The notes under the pieces are model-generated. The model did not search any database. It was not told the DNA's origin and saw only the letters and a list, made by a program, of their open reading frames with translations. Shown here piece after piece: positions 14,314 to 22,975 of a stretch of 64,000 nucleotides of DNA (positions are counted from its first letter, which is position 1; the number at the start of each line of letters is the position of its first letter). This DNA comes from an uncultured Eubacterium sp. (lineage in GTDB: Bacteria > Bacillota > Clostridia > Lachnospirales > Lachnospiraceae): NCBI GenBank assembly GCA_958446835.1, contig CAUCXT010000009.1, forward strand, positions 24,047-88,046, given 5' to 3'. The translations under genes were made by a program, and so were the position numbers.

Positions 14314-17022
14314 ATGATTGTACTAAAGAGCACAGCAGAGCTGCACCTTGTTTTTAATAAATTGATTAAGACACTTTCTGTTCCGGTTGAATGGAATGGG
14401 AATTTTGTCATTTCCGGTAATTTTTTGATACTTCCCGGAAAGGAGCGCTCGGTCATATTTAATTATGATACAAGAAGGGTGACTACCAATCTTTCGGATG
14501 ATAAGCTTAGTCGGAAAATACCGGAGCCTATCAGTGAAGGCTCGGGTCTTATAAATATTTTTAACCTTGTGCTCTACGCATTCGGAAAGTGGGGAGCGCT
14601 TAAGGGGATAACGGTTGAGAAGGATTATAAGAAGATAAATACGCTTTTCGGCGCGGTGTTCGGCGCCTATGGTGTGTCGGCTGATTATACTGAACAGCAC
14701 TGCTTCTGGTATAAAGATGGAACCAGAATTAGTTATGAGGATGTAATCCAGCTTGCAATTGAGAGTGAACACAGACAGCCTGAGCCTGAGGAGGACATAG
14801 AGGAGGAGACAGGTCTGTGGCACAGCACAACTTGGAAGATTGATAACCGGAGCTTCACATTCGAGAAGCTGTCGATGGCACAGCGCAGAAAAGGGAGAAT
14901 AGGACATAACTTTTACAAGGTAGGCTATGCCTGCCCGCGCTGCGGGGAGAAGCTGTATATGGCGTCCTTTTCCGGCAAGGAAAAGCCTGTTATCGACACG
15001 GTGGAGGGACGTGTACAGCTTGCGCGCGCCTTCTTCTGTCCGGACTGTGTCATATTCTATACTCCACTTCCGGAAGCCGGACTTGAGGATGAGGAGGTCT
15101 ACTATCTGGATTTTGATGGTGATAAGACTGCCGGCAATGACTATATGGAGATGCTTGGAAGGCTGGGAACAAGGGAAGTCAATGGTGATTTTAACAAATA
15201 TGTTGACCGCGTCAATGATGAAGGCAAAACAACAACCGGACAGTCACTTAACGGAATCGACAAGGGAATAAGGGATGATAGAAGGAACTTAAACGGAATC
15301 GATAAGGGAATCAGTGATGATAGAAGGAACCTGAACGGAATCGATAAGGGAATCATCGATGAGCGAAGAAATCTTAACGGAATCGATAAGGGGATAAAGG
15401 ATGATAGAAGAAGCCTAAACGGAATCGATAAGGGAATCATCGATGAGCGAAGAAATCTTAACGGAATCGATAAGGGGATAAAGGATGATAGAAGAAGCCT
15501 AAACGGAATTGATAAGGGAATCAGTGATGACAGAAGGAACCTGAACGGAATCGACAAGGGTATAAGCGATGACAGAAGGAGCTTAAACGGAATCGATAAG
15601 GGAATAAACGATGACAGAAGGAATCTGAACGGAATCGATAAAGGAATAAAGGATGATAGAAGAAGCCTAAACGGAGTCGATAAGGGTATAAGCGATGACC
15701 GCAGAAGCCTTAACGGAATAAGGAAGTTCGATGATGAGGATGAGCAGATATCCGATAAGACCTTCGACAATTCAGACAAAGAGGATGTTTTTGACACTGT
15801 ACATGAGGAAAATGTTTTAAGTGCAGCTACAGGTAGCTCCGGGGAGGTACGCACATATAGGAAAGAAGCTTTGCATGGACACTCCGATGAGAAAACAACG
15901 GTAAGAAAAAGGAAATTAGGAATAGGACGGTTAGCTAAGATATTTAAGTCATTTAGCTTATTTAAACAGTTCAGACATAAGGGCTATGGGAAAGCTTCCG
16001 AGGAGGCTTCGAACGAAGAGCCGTACATGAACGCGGAACGGACAAGTGCTTCGGGTGTAATACCGGTTCCCGATGAGAAAACAGAATACATTGGGAGAGA
16101 GGACGCGGCAAGCCATCCAGTTCAGAGAAAGAAGCTTGATGAACTTCTGGAGAAAACCGAAAATACCACAAGAAAAGATTTCGTCGATTTAATTGCTAAG
16201 ATAAAGGCGGGTCATTTTAACAAGGATGTGGAAAAGGAATACGTCGATAAATTGCAGGAGAGCATAGCAGAGCTTGACCGGAGGCGTATAGATGAAGCCT
16301 GTGAGGGCTACCTTGATTATAATGGTGAAGAACTTGAGCGACTTTATAATATGATAGAGGAAGAAGAGTTTTTACCGGAGATTAAGAAAGCAGCACTTGA
16401 CAATGTATCCGGAAGATTATGGAAAATAAGAAATGAGGAAGCAGAGCTTCTTGTAAAACGTATTAAAAAGAATCTGGGTGAAAATGGTGTGTCCGAGAAT
16501 CCGGCATTGTATTTTTATCCGGCAAGGGAGGTACTTGAAGGAAAAGAGGACGCACATGTCAAAGAACATATTGGGTGTGCTGTGGGTTCGTATGCACCGG
16601 GTCTTGGTGAGTTCGAATATTCTATTATTATGGAGGATACAACTAAGAGACAGAACGGAAAACGAGGTATGTTTATAACACCGGATGCCATATATTATGG
16701 TAATTTTTACACGTATGGACATATAATGGCGGAAAATATTGAAAGAATTGAGTCTTCTACTGGATTTATGGGCAGGTATGTGGTAGTATATCTTGACGAT
16801 GGCTCAAAAGTACGGCTTTCAAGTACAGTGACTAAGGATGAACTTGAAGGATATGCCCGGACATTGAATGATTTTGTTGCATATCTTAAACAAAAACCAT
16901 TTTCAAGAAAGGAGAAGTATCTGGCAAAGGAAAGCCACGATGTGATATGCTGCTTCAGGTGCGGCTATGTGTATAAAAATATGAAGGAATGCCCGAAATG
17001 CGGGTATAAGTTTAATATGTAG
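14314..17022 (+). CDS. Large zinc-ribbon protein with 14-residue tandem repeats, function unknown
   Basis: A 902-residue soluble protein with four parts. Residues 1-200 form an alpha/beta N-terminal domain (WNGNFVISGNFLILPGKERS). At about 205-250 lies a zinc ribbon with CPRC and, about 35 residues on, CPDC. Residues 312-465 hold eleven copies of a charged 14-residue repeat, consensus LNGIDKGIxDDRRN. Then come a basic linker, a helical region (about 610-720) and a PH-like beta region (about 780-850: GMFITPDAIYYGNFYTYGHI, DGSKVRLSS). The protein ends in a second zinc ribbon (CFRCGYVYK..CPKCG). There is no signal peptide or membrane helix. The PH-like call is my reading of the pattern. Repeats plus zinc ribbons suggest a scaffold or binding protein. 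The next gene, a GGDEF-EAL protein, lies 55 bp downstream with no terminator between. Confidence 0.75.
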   Translation: MIVLKSTAELHLVFNKLIKTLSVPVEWNGNFVISGNFLILPGKERSVIFNYDTRRVTTNLSDDKLSRKIPEPISEGSGLINIFNLVLYAFGKWGALKGITVEKDYKKINTLFGAVFGAYGVSADYTEQHCFWYKDGTRISYEDVIQLAIESEHRQPEPEEDIEEETGLWHSTTWKIDNRSFTFEKLSMAQRRKGRIGHNFYKVGYACPRCGEKLYMASFSGKEKPVIDTVEGRVQLARAFFCPDCVIFYTPLPEAGLEDEEVYYLDFDGDKTAGNDYMEMLGRLGTREVNGDFNKYVDRVNDEGKTTTGQSLNGIDKGIRDDRRNLNGIDKGISDDRRNLNGIDKGIIDERRNLNGIDKGIKDDRRSLNGIDKGIIDERRNLNGIDKGIKDDRRSLNGIDKGISDDRRNLNGIDKGISDDRRSLNGIDKGINDDRRNLNGIDKGIKDDRRSLNGVDKGISDDRRSLNGIRKFDDEDEQISDKTFDNSDKEDVFDTVHEENVLSAATGSSGEVRTYRKEALHGHSDEKTTVRKRKLGIGRLAKIFKSFSLFKQFRHKGYGKASEEASNEEPYMNAERTSASGVIPVPDEKTEYIGREDAASHPVQRKKLDELLEKTENTTRKDFVDLIAKIKAGHFNKDVEKEYVDKLQESIAELDRRRIDEACEGYLDYNGEELERLYNMIEEEEFLPEIKKAALDNVSGRLWKIRNEEAELLVKRIKKNLGENGVSENPALYFYPAREVLEGKEDAHVKEHIGCAVGSYAPGLGEFEYSIIMEDTTKRQNGKRGMFITPDAIYYGNFYTYGHIMAENIERIESSTGFMGRYVVVYLDDGSKVRLSSTVTKDELEGYARTLNDFVAYLKQKPFSRKEKYLAKESHDVICCFRCGYVYKNMKECPKCGYKFNM
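15247..15720 (+). repeat. 42-bp coding tandem repeat, eleven units plus a partial
   Basis: Eleven in-frame 42-bp units run from 15247 to 15708, with a 12-bp partial unit to 15720. Each encodes LNGIDKGI plus a variable residue plus D(D/E)RR(N/S). Units 3-4 (15331-15414) and 5-6 (15415-15498) are identical except for one synonymous base (CTG/CTA), showing a recent 84-bp duplication. Unit 11 has Val in place of Ile. The array stays in frame, so unit number can vary without breaking the protein. Confidence 0.95.
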
Positions 17023-17077
17023 GGATTTTGCACTATAAGAATTTTTAACCTACTTAAAGTGTGTGGAGGATGAAAGT

Positions 17078-18937
17078 ATGACGTCTGGTAATAAAGGTGA
17101 CGTAAAAGAAAATACTTCAAGATATGTTGGTGTAACCGACATAAAGAAGGAATGTAGGATTCTTTATTTGGCATGCGCTGTGCTGCATGCGATGATGGCT
17201 CTTTGCTTTATGGAGCTTAAGATAAATGTTATGACGTATGAGAGTGTTGCGGCGGCAATATTCTATCTTATTGGAGCAATGCAAATATATAATTCCAGAC
17301 ATACAAGAAGATGGATTATTATGTTTGTCATAGAGATACTTCTCGATGCTGTGTTAGGACAGCTTGTGCTTGGATGGGGATATGGATATATATTATATGG
17401 AATAATGCTTATTCCTATAGTGTACTATTTCTTTTATCTCGACAATCAGACACAGAAGTCACATGTGCCTCATTATATTGCGGTTGTGGACCTGCTTGTT
17501 GTGACATCAACGGCACTTATTGGCGAAGAGTATAATCTGGTTCCGTATATCGGAAAAAATACTGTTCTGGGAATTTTTATGGCAAACGCCTTGTTTTCGA
17601 TAGTTGCGCTGATTTTTTACTGCAGCAGGTTCATATCGGAAATACATAGCAAGACAAGGCACCTTGCATACAGGGCGGACTATGATATGCTCACAGGTGT
17701 GCTTAACAGAGAGTGCTTTATAAGCAGAGCCGGTAAGGTATTGAAGAACAATCTTGATACCGAATATATTATGGTATGTTCTGATGTCAAGGATTTTAAA
17801 ATGATAAATGACATATATGGTGATGAGGTCGGTGACAGGGTTCTTGTAAAGGAAGCTGAACTTATTACACGCGTTGCGGGACCACAGGCTGTGACTGGAA
17901 GAATAGGCGGTGACCGATTTGCATTATGCATGCCTAGGGAACATTTCAATGAGGCGCAGTTTATAGATAATATCATTGAGATGAAGAAGGAGTTCTCAAC
18001 AGGATATTACCAGATGTTTATATACATAGGCGTATATGACATAAAGGATAAGAATGAACCGGTAGGAAATATGTGTGACAAGGCAAATATGGCAATTAAG
18101 TGCATGAAGGGTAATTACCAGAGGGCTGTTGCATACTATGACGAGGCGATTCTTGAGAAGGAGCTTGAACAGAAAAGGCTTATTGCCGAATTCGACCGTG
18201 CACTTGAGAACAATGAATTCTGCGTTTATCTCCAGCCACAGACAGATGCGGATGGGCTGTGCCATGGCGCGGAGGCTCTTGTGAGATGGGCACATCCTAA
18301 GAGCGGACTTATGTCTCCGGGTTCATTCGTGGACTGTTATGAGAGATGCGGCCTGATACATAGACTTGATGAATATGTATGGGAGGAAGCCGTTAAGACA
18401 TTAAGACGCTGGATGGATTTGGGACGTCCTGATTTACATATTTCCATAAATATTTCAGCGAAAGATTTCTTCTATCTGGATGTATATGAGGTTATCATGG
18501 GGCTTGTGAAAAAATACAATGTCAACATTCAGAATCTCCGCCTCGAACTTACGGAGACGGCGGTTGTCAATGAAAATGACAACATGGAGGTTATACGCAA
18601 GCTGCATGATGCGGGATTTATTATTGAGATAGATGATTTCGGAAGTGGATATTCATCACTTAATATGTTGAAGGATATATGCAGTGATGTTCTTAAGATT
18701 GACCGTGAGTTCCTGCACGAAACTGAGAATGCGGTCAGAAGCAAGGATATTCTTGAAGAGATTATAAGACTTTCTAACAGAATGAACATGACAGTAATCA
18801 CAGAAGGAGTCGAGACAAGGGAACAGGTGGATATGCTGACAGATATGGGCTGCCGTGTATTTCAGGGGTATTATTTCTCGAAGCCTATTCCTATACATGA
18901 GTTTGAAAACAAATATAATGTTGTGCAGGGGGCTTAA
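17078..18937 (+). CDS. Membrane-bound GGDEF-EAL protein, probable c-di-GMP phosphodiesterase
   Basis: A 619-residue protein. Five or six membrane helices fill residues 25-185, followed by a GGDEF domain and an EAL domain. The GGDEF signature reads GGDRF (about residue 277), so the catalytic Glu is lost and cyclase activity is unlikely; the domain may bind GTP and regulate. The EAL domain is complete: EALVRW (about 397), NISAKDF, LTETAV, DDFGSGYSSL, LKID and EGVET. It should therefore hydrolyse c-di-GMP. The ATG eight bases after GGAGG is preferred to the upstream GTG, which overlaps the ribosome site. It probably shares a transcript with the repeat protein, and a strong terminator follows. 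Confidence 0.88.
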   Translation: MTSGNKGDVKENTSRYVGVTDIKKECRILYLACAVLHAMMALCFMELKINVMTYESVAAAIFYLIGAMQIYNSRHTRRWIIMFVIEILLDAVLGQLVLGWGYGYILYGIMLIPIVYYFFYLDNQTQKSHVPHYIAVVDLLVVTSTALIGEEYNLVPYIGKNTVLGIFMANALFSIVALIFYCSRFISEIHSKTRHLAYRADYDMLTGVLNRECFISRAGKVLKNNLDTEYIMVCSDVKDFKMINDIYGDEVGDRVLVKEAELITRVAGPQAVTGRIGGDRFALCMPREHFNEAQFIDNIIEMKKEFSTGYYQMFIYIGVYDIKDKNEPVGNMCDKANMAIKCMKGNYQRAVAYYDEAILEKELEQKRLIAEFDRALENNEFCVYLQPQTDADGLCHGAEALVRWAHPKSGLMSPGSFVDCYERCGLIHRLDEYVWEEAVKTLRRWMDLGRPDLHISINISAKDFFYLDVYEVIMGLVKKYNVNIQNLRLELTETAVVNENDNMEVIRKLHDAGFIIEIDDFGSGYSSLNMLKDICSDVLKIDREFLHETENAVRSKDILEEIIRLSNRMNMTVITEGVETREQVDMLTDMGCRVFQGYYFSKPIPIHEFENKYNVVQGA

Positions 18938-18958
18938 TTAAATAGCAGACAGTTTGAA

Positions 18959-18989
18959 AGAGCGTGCCGGTTGGCATGCTCTTTTTGTT
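18959..18989 (+). terminator. Intrinsic terminator after the GGDEF-EAL gene
   Basis: The stem AGAGCGTGCC (18959-18968) pairs with GGCATGCTCT (18973-18982), including one G-T pair, across a GGTT loop. A T-run follows (18983-18987). Confidence 0.85.
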
Positions 18990-19129
18990 TGCGTTTAATC
19001 CTGCCATTACTCGACCGTTATTTTTTTAAGGAATATATCAGATAAAGTACAGAAATCAAGCGCGAATGCTAAATACATCTAATAAATAAAAAATATAGCG
19101 AATATATTTGTACAAAGTGCATAAAAACA

Positions 19130-19157
19130 GGAAACTAAAATCGTAAAATTAGTTTCT
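19130..19157. promoter_or_regulatory. Operator-like dyad 1 upstream of tetR-galactoside operon
   Basis: GGAAACT (19130-19136) and AGTTTCT (19151-19157) form a 28-bp dyad with 7-bp arms, a 14-bp spacer and one mismatch in the outermost pair. Its right end touches the -35 box of the operon promoter. The inner bases extend the symmetry (AAACTAA/TTAGTTT). The same arms and spacing recur in dyad 2, so both are likely sites for the TetR protein encoded just downstream. The rest of the 400-bp gap before tetR holds only the upstream terminator and AT-rich sequence. Confidence 0.7.
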
Positions 19158-19185
19158 TGCTGGGACACAGATAATATGCTACAAT
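19157..19185 (+). promoter_or_regulatory. Promoter of the tetR-galactoside operon
   Basis: A -35 box TTGCTG (19157-19162) and a -10 box TACAAT (19180-19185) have a 17-bp spacer. The promoter sits exactly between two matching dyads. The untranslated leader would be about 145 nt, and dyad 2 overlaps the transcription start region. Confidence 0.65.
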
Positions 19186-19188
19186 TTA

Positions 19189-19216
19189 GGAAACTGAAAC
19201 AATGAAAATAGTTTCC
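19189..19216. promoter_or_regulatory. Operator-like dyad 2 at the transcription start
   Basis: GGAAACT (19189-19195) and AGTTTCC (19210-19216) form a 28-bp dyad with perfect 7-bp arms and a 14-bp spacer, the same geometry as dyad 1. Centre-to-centre distance is 59 bp. A repressor bound here would block transcription initiation. Confidence 0.7.
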
Positions 19217-19337
19217 AGGTGTGGCATAGCCAATGAAGAAAAGCGGCAATTTGTTTATGGGCGGAAATAAATTGCGTTAACAATATTTACAATGAAATAT
19301 TTAATGGAAAGCCGCCAAGAAATGGGGATTAGGTGAG

Positions 19338-19907
19338 ATGGCACAGACAAATATAAGGAATGAGATACTTAATGCCACAATAATGGTCTTTAACAAAAAG
19401 GGTATGAAATTTACCATGGATGATGTCGCCAAGGAAGTCGGCATGAGCAAAAAGACCATATACGCAGTATTTTCGGATAAGCAGGAGCTGGTCTTTGGTA
19501 TGGTTGATTACTGCTTCGACTCAATCAAGGAGAGTGAGGAGAGGGTGATGAAAAACGCCGGACTTACAACTCTTGAAAAGATTCAGGCAATTCTTGGGGT
19601 TCTGCCGGACGGATATAAGGATATAGATTTTGCCCAGCTGTATATACTCAAGGATAAGTACCCAAGAATCTACACCAGAGTTGAAGAACGATTAGAGAGC
19701 GGGTGGGATATGACCATAGAACTTCTAAAGCGCGGCATGGAAGAAGGCGTGGTGAGGAAGGTCGACACCGTGATTGTTAAGGTAATGTTCGAGGCGGCGC
19801 TGGAGCAGTTCTTTAAGAGGGATGTGCTTGTGAAGAATCATATAACCTACAGCGATGCATTGGCTGAGGTGGTGGATATTATATGTAACGGAATAAAAAT
19901 TAGGTAA
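19338..19907 (+). CDS. TetR/AcrR family regulator of the alpha-galactoside operon
   Basis: A 189-residue TetR-family protein. The DNA-binding domain spans about residues 5-52, with FNKKGMKFTMDDVAKEVGMS as helix-turn-helix and KKTIYAVFSDKQELV as the recognition and following helices. The ligand domain has a VLKxEERL-like helix (YPRIYTRVEERLESGWD) seen in several Firmicute and Bacteroidetes TetR proteins, but the inducer is unknown. It is the first gene of the operon. Two identical-geometry dyads around its promoter make autoregulation likely. TetR rather than LacI or AraC control of an alpha-galactosidase operon is unusual and hints at a hydrophobic or lipid-linked inducer, which is speculative. 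Confidence 0.9.
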   Translation: MAQTNIRNEILNATIMVFNKKGMKFTMDDVAKEVGMSKKTIYAVFSDKQELVFGMVDYCFDSIKESEERVMKNAGLTTLEKIQAILGVLPDGYKDIDFAQLYILKDKYPRIYTRVEERLESGWDMTIELLKRGMEEGVVRKVDTVIVKVMFEAALEQFFKRDVLVKNHITYSDALAEVVDIICNGIKIR

Positions 19908-19984
19908 TTGCGAAACGAAGTTTGCGAAATCCGGACGTTGTGTAATTTTGCAATTAGATAAGAATATAGAGAAGGAGATGTGAC

Positions 19985-21466
19985 ATGGATAAGTCGAAGG
20001 TTATTTTTGGTAATGAGATGAGCAGGGGGACGTATAAGAAAGCTGTTCGCGGGAAGAATGGATATGTAAAGAAATTCGGGGATGACAGTAATGTGGACTA
20101 TGAGCTCACGATAAGAGACAACAAGCACATAGGAGATATTCTCGGAGTGAAGGACATAGTTGTGGCAAAGCCTAAGAAAAATAAGGGCTTACAGACAGGC
20201 GGTGCGGAGTTCGACACGGAGAAGGGACTGATTGTCGGAAACATCAGGATGGGCTTCGGACATTACAGAATATCCATGGCGATTGCCTCAGCGGCACATA
20301 GCATGGGTTACACACCGTACTGGATGGATTTGAACTCTTTTCCTGATACAACCTGCACGAAGGTAATCAGCGCACAGAATGATTTATATTCATTGGGTTC
20401 AAGAATATCACAGAAAAGCAGGCTTTTTAACAAGCTGGTGTGGGAATCGATGAACTATGAGGGCTTCAGAAAGCTCTCCTACAATGCCTGTGACCAGAAG
20501 AATGCAGAGCTTATGGCACCTGTTTACAGAAAGGTTCCGAAGGATATACCTGTTGTAGGCACCCATGTGTGGCCGGCGCAGGCTGCGGTTCATGCGGGTA
20601 TGAAGCATGTTGTGAACGCTATCCCGGATAACTGGCCTATGGCGCTTCATCTCTCGGAGGGAAGCGTACACACAATACAGACACACAACGCTTATATGGG
20701 TTACAGAATATTAAACGGCATGGATGGCAAGAAGGTACTAAAGCCAATGCCTGCCGACAGCCTTGTGTATACCGGACATTACATTGACCATGAGCTTGTG
20801 TCCAATATTGAGGCAGATTGTGCTGCCAGAGCTGCCAGAAAAAAGAACGGACAGCCGATGCGCTTCCTGCTCACTATCGGCGGAGCGGGCGCACAGAAGG
20901 AAATATTTGCGGCGATAATAAAGAATCTTCTTCCGGCAATCAAGGCAGGAAAAGCGGCACTCTATGTGAATGTAGGCGATTACAAAAATGTGTGGGAACA
21001 GCTTGTGACGGAAATACCACAGCTTGGACACATAGCCCATGAGCACTTTGACGATTGGGATGAGACAAAGAGGTTTGCGGCACAGGCGCTTGAAGGCGAA
21101 GTAAGAGGAATACACGGCTTCTATCATTCCAATATTTTTGAGGCTGTATATTGCACCAACCTATTACTGCGAAGCTGTGACGTACTTGTCACAAAGCCAA
21201 GTGAGCTTGCCTTCTATCCGGTGCCTAAGCTTTTCATAAAGAGAGTCGGCGGACACGAGCGCTGGGGTGCAATCCATTCCGCGGAGATAGGCGATGGAAC
21301 ACTTGAGTGTGAGGACACAGCACACACCCTTCAGATGGTGGAGCTGTTCATAAACGATGACAACCTCCTTGCCGACATGTGCGGCAACATCGTGAGAAAC
21401 AAGCAGATGGGCATTTACGATGGAGCCTACAAGGTGGTCGAACTTGCAATGCAGGGAAGAAAATAA
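19985..21466 (+). CDS. GT-B/GT28-like protein of the alpha-galactoside operon, function unknown
   Basis: A 493-residue soluble protein. After a polar N-terminal 75 residues, IVGNIRMGFGHYRISMAIAS (about 85-105) resembles the GxGHxxAA loop of MurG and galactolipid synthases. LLTIGGAGAQKEIF (about 297) and VTKPSELAFYPVPKLFIKRVG (about 402) resemble the donor-binding half of a GT-B enzyme. HVWPAQAAVHAG and AIPDNWPMALHLSEG mark the middle. The exact family is not recognised, and full-length alignment was not possible. AAGGAGATG precedes the ATG. It lies in a row with a GPH sugar symporter (22-bp gap) and a GH36 alpha-galactosidase, so its substrate probably contains alpha-galactose. It could be a glycolipid glycosyltransferase or a GT-B-fold phosphorylase or epimerase. 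Confidence 0.6.
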   Translation: MDKSKVIFGNEMSRGTYKKAVRGKNGYVKKFGDDSNVDYELTIRDNKHIGDILGVKDIVVAKPKKNKGLQTGGAEFDTEKGLIVGNIRMGFGHYRISMAIASAAHSMGYTPYWMDLNSFPDTTCTKVISAQNDLYSLGSRISQKSRLFNKLVWESMNYEGFRKLSYNACDQKNAELMAPVYRKVPKDIPVVGTHVWPAQAAVHAGMKHVVNAIPDNWPMALHLSEGSVHTIQTHNAYMGYRILNGMDGKKVLKPMPADSLVYTGHYIDHELVSNIEADCAARAARKKNGQPMRFLLTIGGAGAQKEIFAAIIKNLLPAIKAGKAALYVNVGDYKNVWEQLVTEIPQLGHIAHEHFDDWDETKRFAAQALEGEVRGIHGFYHSNIFEAVYCTNLLLRSCDVLVTKPSELAFYPVPKLFIKRVGGHERWGAIHSAEIGDGTLECEDTAHTLQMVELFINDDNLLADMCGNIVRNKQMGIYDGAYKVVELAMQGRK

Positions 21467-21488
21467 TACATTGAAAAGGAGAGGTACT

Positions 21489-22973
21489 ATGAAGCTTTCA
21501 GCAAAGGAAAAAGCGTCCTACGGGCTTGGAGCTGTAGGAAAGGATATGGTGTATATGCTTTCTGCAAGCTATATTCTGTATTACTATCAGGATTTATTGG
21601 GCGTGAGCTCATGGGTAATGGGTGTCATACTCATGGCAGCGAGAATATTCGATGCGTTCAATGACCCGATAATGGGAGTTATCGTTGCAAAGACACAGAC
21701 TAAGTGGGGTAAGTTCAGACCATGGCTGCTTATAGGAACGGTATTAAATGCCATTGTACTGTTTTTCATGTTTGCAGTGCCTAAATCAGTCACAGGTGGG
21801 GGATTGGTTGCCTATGCGGCGGTGCTCTATATCACATGGGGAATAACCTATACGATGATGGACATTCCGTTTTGGTCAATGATTCCGGCTTTTACAGAGG
21901 GCGGCAAGGAGAGGGAGAACCTCTCAACGCTTGCGCGCTCATGCGCGGGGGTTGGCTCAGCGATAATCACGGTTATAACGATGATATGTGTACCTATGCT
22001 TGGCAGAATCGGGAATTCCGATAAGGCAGCGCTTGTCGATGCCGGAAATGCCGCAGAAGCTTCCGATGCTGTAAAGCTTGCCGGGCTTGAGGCAGGCAAG
22101 CTCATTGAGAGAGACGGCTTTAAGTGGTTTACACTTATAGTTGCCGTACTTTTCATAGTATTTATCACTATTACATGTATCTGCATTAAGGAAAAATCAA
22201 CGGTGAACATGCAGTCACCGACAGTCGGACAGATGTTCAAGGCGCTCTTTTCCAATGACCAGGCGGTTACTGTGGTTGTGACAATCGTACTTATCAACTG
22301 CTCATTGTACATTACCTCTAATCTGTTAATATATTTCTTCAAGTATGACATAGGCGGCGCGAACTGGAATGCCAATTATGTGCTCTTTAACACGGTCGGA
22401 GGCGCTGTGCAGATAATCTCAATGATGCTGTTTTACCCTCTGCTCAGAAAGTTTATGAGCTCAATCAAGGTATTCTATGTTAGCTTCGCGATGGCGATAA
22501 CAGGGTATCTCACATTGTTTGTGATGATGTGCATTGGTGTGTCGAGCGTGTATGTGCTCCTTGTACCGGGATTTTTCATATTTGCAGCATTCGGTATGCT
22601 GACTGTGCTGACTACAGTGTTCCTCGCAAACACTGTCGATTATGGAGAACTTAAAAACAACCGCAGGGATGAGAGCATTATATTTTCAATGCAGACCTTT
22701 GTCGTAAAGCTTGCGAGCGGAGTTGCGATACTTGCTGCAAGTGTATGTATTTCGGTAGGAAAGATAAGCAAGGATACAACAGAGGCAGTTGCGGCAGCTG
22801 CACTCTCAGATGGTTCAAGAATGGTACTTAGAACAACCATGGCAATGATTCCGATATTCGGTCTGTGTGCAGCGCTCATTATATTTGTGAATAAGTATAA
22901 GCTCACCGATGCGAAGCTTGAGGAGATTTCCAAGCAGCTGGCATTCAACCGTGAGACTAAGGTGAAGGGATAA
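21489..22973 (+). CDS. GPH-family sugar:cation symporter (MelB-like)
   Basis: A 494-residue major-facilitator-type permease with about twelve membrane helices. The N-terminus (KEKASYGLGAVGKDMVYML), the RIFDAFNDPIMG motif after helix 2 and TKWGKFRPWLL before helix 3 are signatures of the glycoside-pentoside-hexuronide family; the Asp in RIFDAFNDP lines the cation/sugar site. The chosen ATG follows AAAAGGAGAGG and gives the canonical start. The longer frame begins inside the preceding gene. Next to an intracellular GH36 enzyme it probably imports melibiose, raffinose or a related alpha-galactoside. Confidence 0.93.
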   Translation: MKLSAKEKASYGLGAVGKDMVYMLSASYILYYYQDLLGVSSWVMGVILMAARIFDAFNDPIMGVIVAKTQTKWGKFRPWLLIGTVLNAIVLFFMFAVPKSVTGGGLVAYAAVLYITWGITYTMMDIPFWSMIPAFTEGGKERENLSTLARSCAGVGSAIITVITMICVPMLGRIGNSDKAALVDAGNAAEASDAVKLAGLEAGKLIERDGFKWFTLIVAVLFIVFITITCICIKEKSTVNMQSPTVGQMFKALFSNDQAVTVVVTIVLINCSLYITSNLLIYFFKYDIGGANWNANYVLFNTVGGAVQIISMMLFYPLLRKFMSSIKVFYVSFAMAITGYLTLFVMMCIGVSSVYVLLVPGFFIFAAFGMLTVLTTVFLANTVDYGELKNNRRDESIIFSMQTFVVKLASGVAILAASVCISVGKISKDTTEAVAAAALSDGSRMVLRTTMAMIPIFGLCAALIIFVNKYKLTDAKLEEISKQLAFNRETKVKG

Positions 22974-22975
22974 GT

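Noticed and set aside
15247..15720. Regular 42-bp repeats as a CRISPR array
   Set aside because: The units are contiguous, in frame and without unique spacers. They encode a protein repeat.
15141..15854. 237-codon open frame on the - strand across the repeat array, with regular IPLSIPFR-type repeats
   Set aside because: It is the mirror of the 42-bp coding repeats; periodicity keeps the antisense frame open. There is no ribosome site, and the + strand protein has clear domains.
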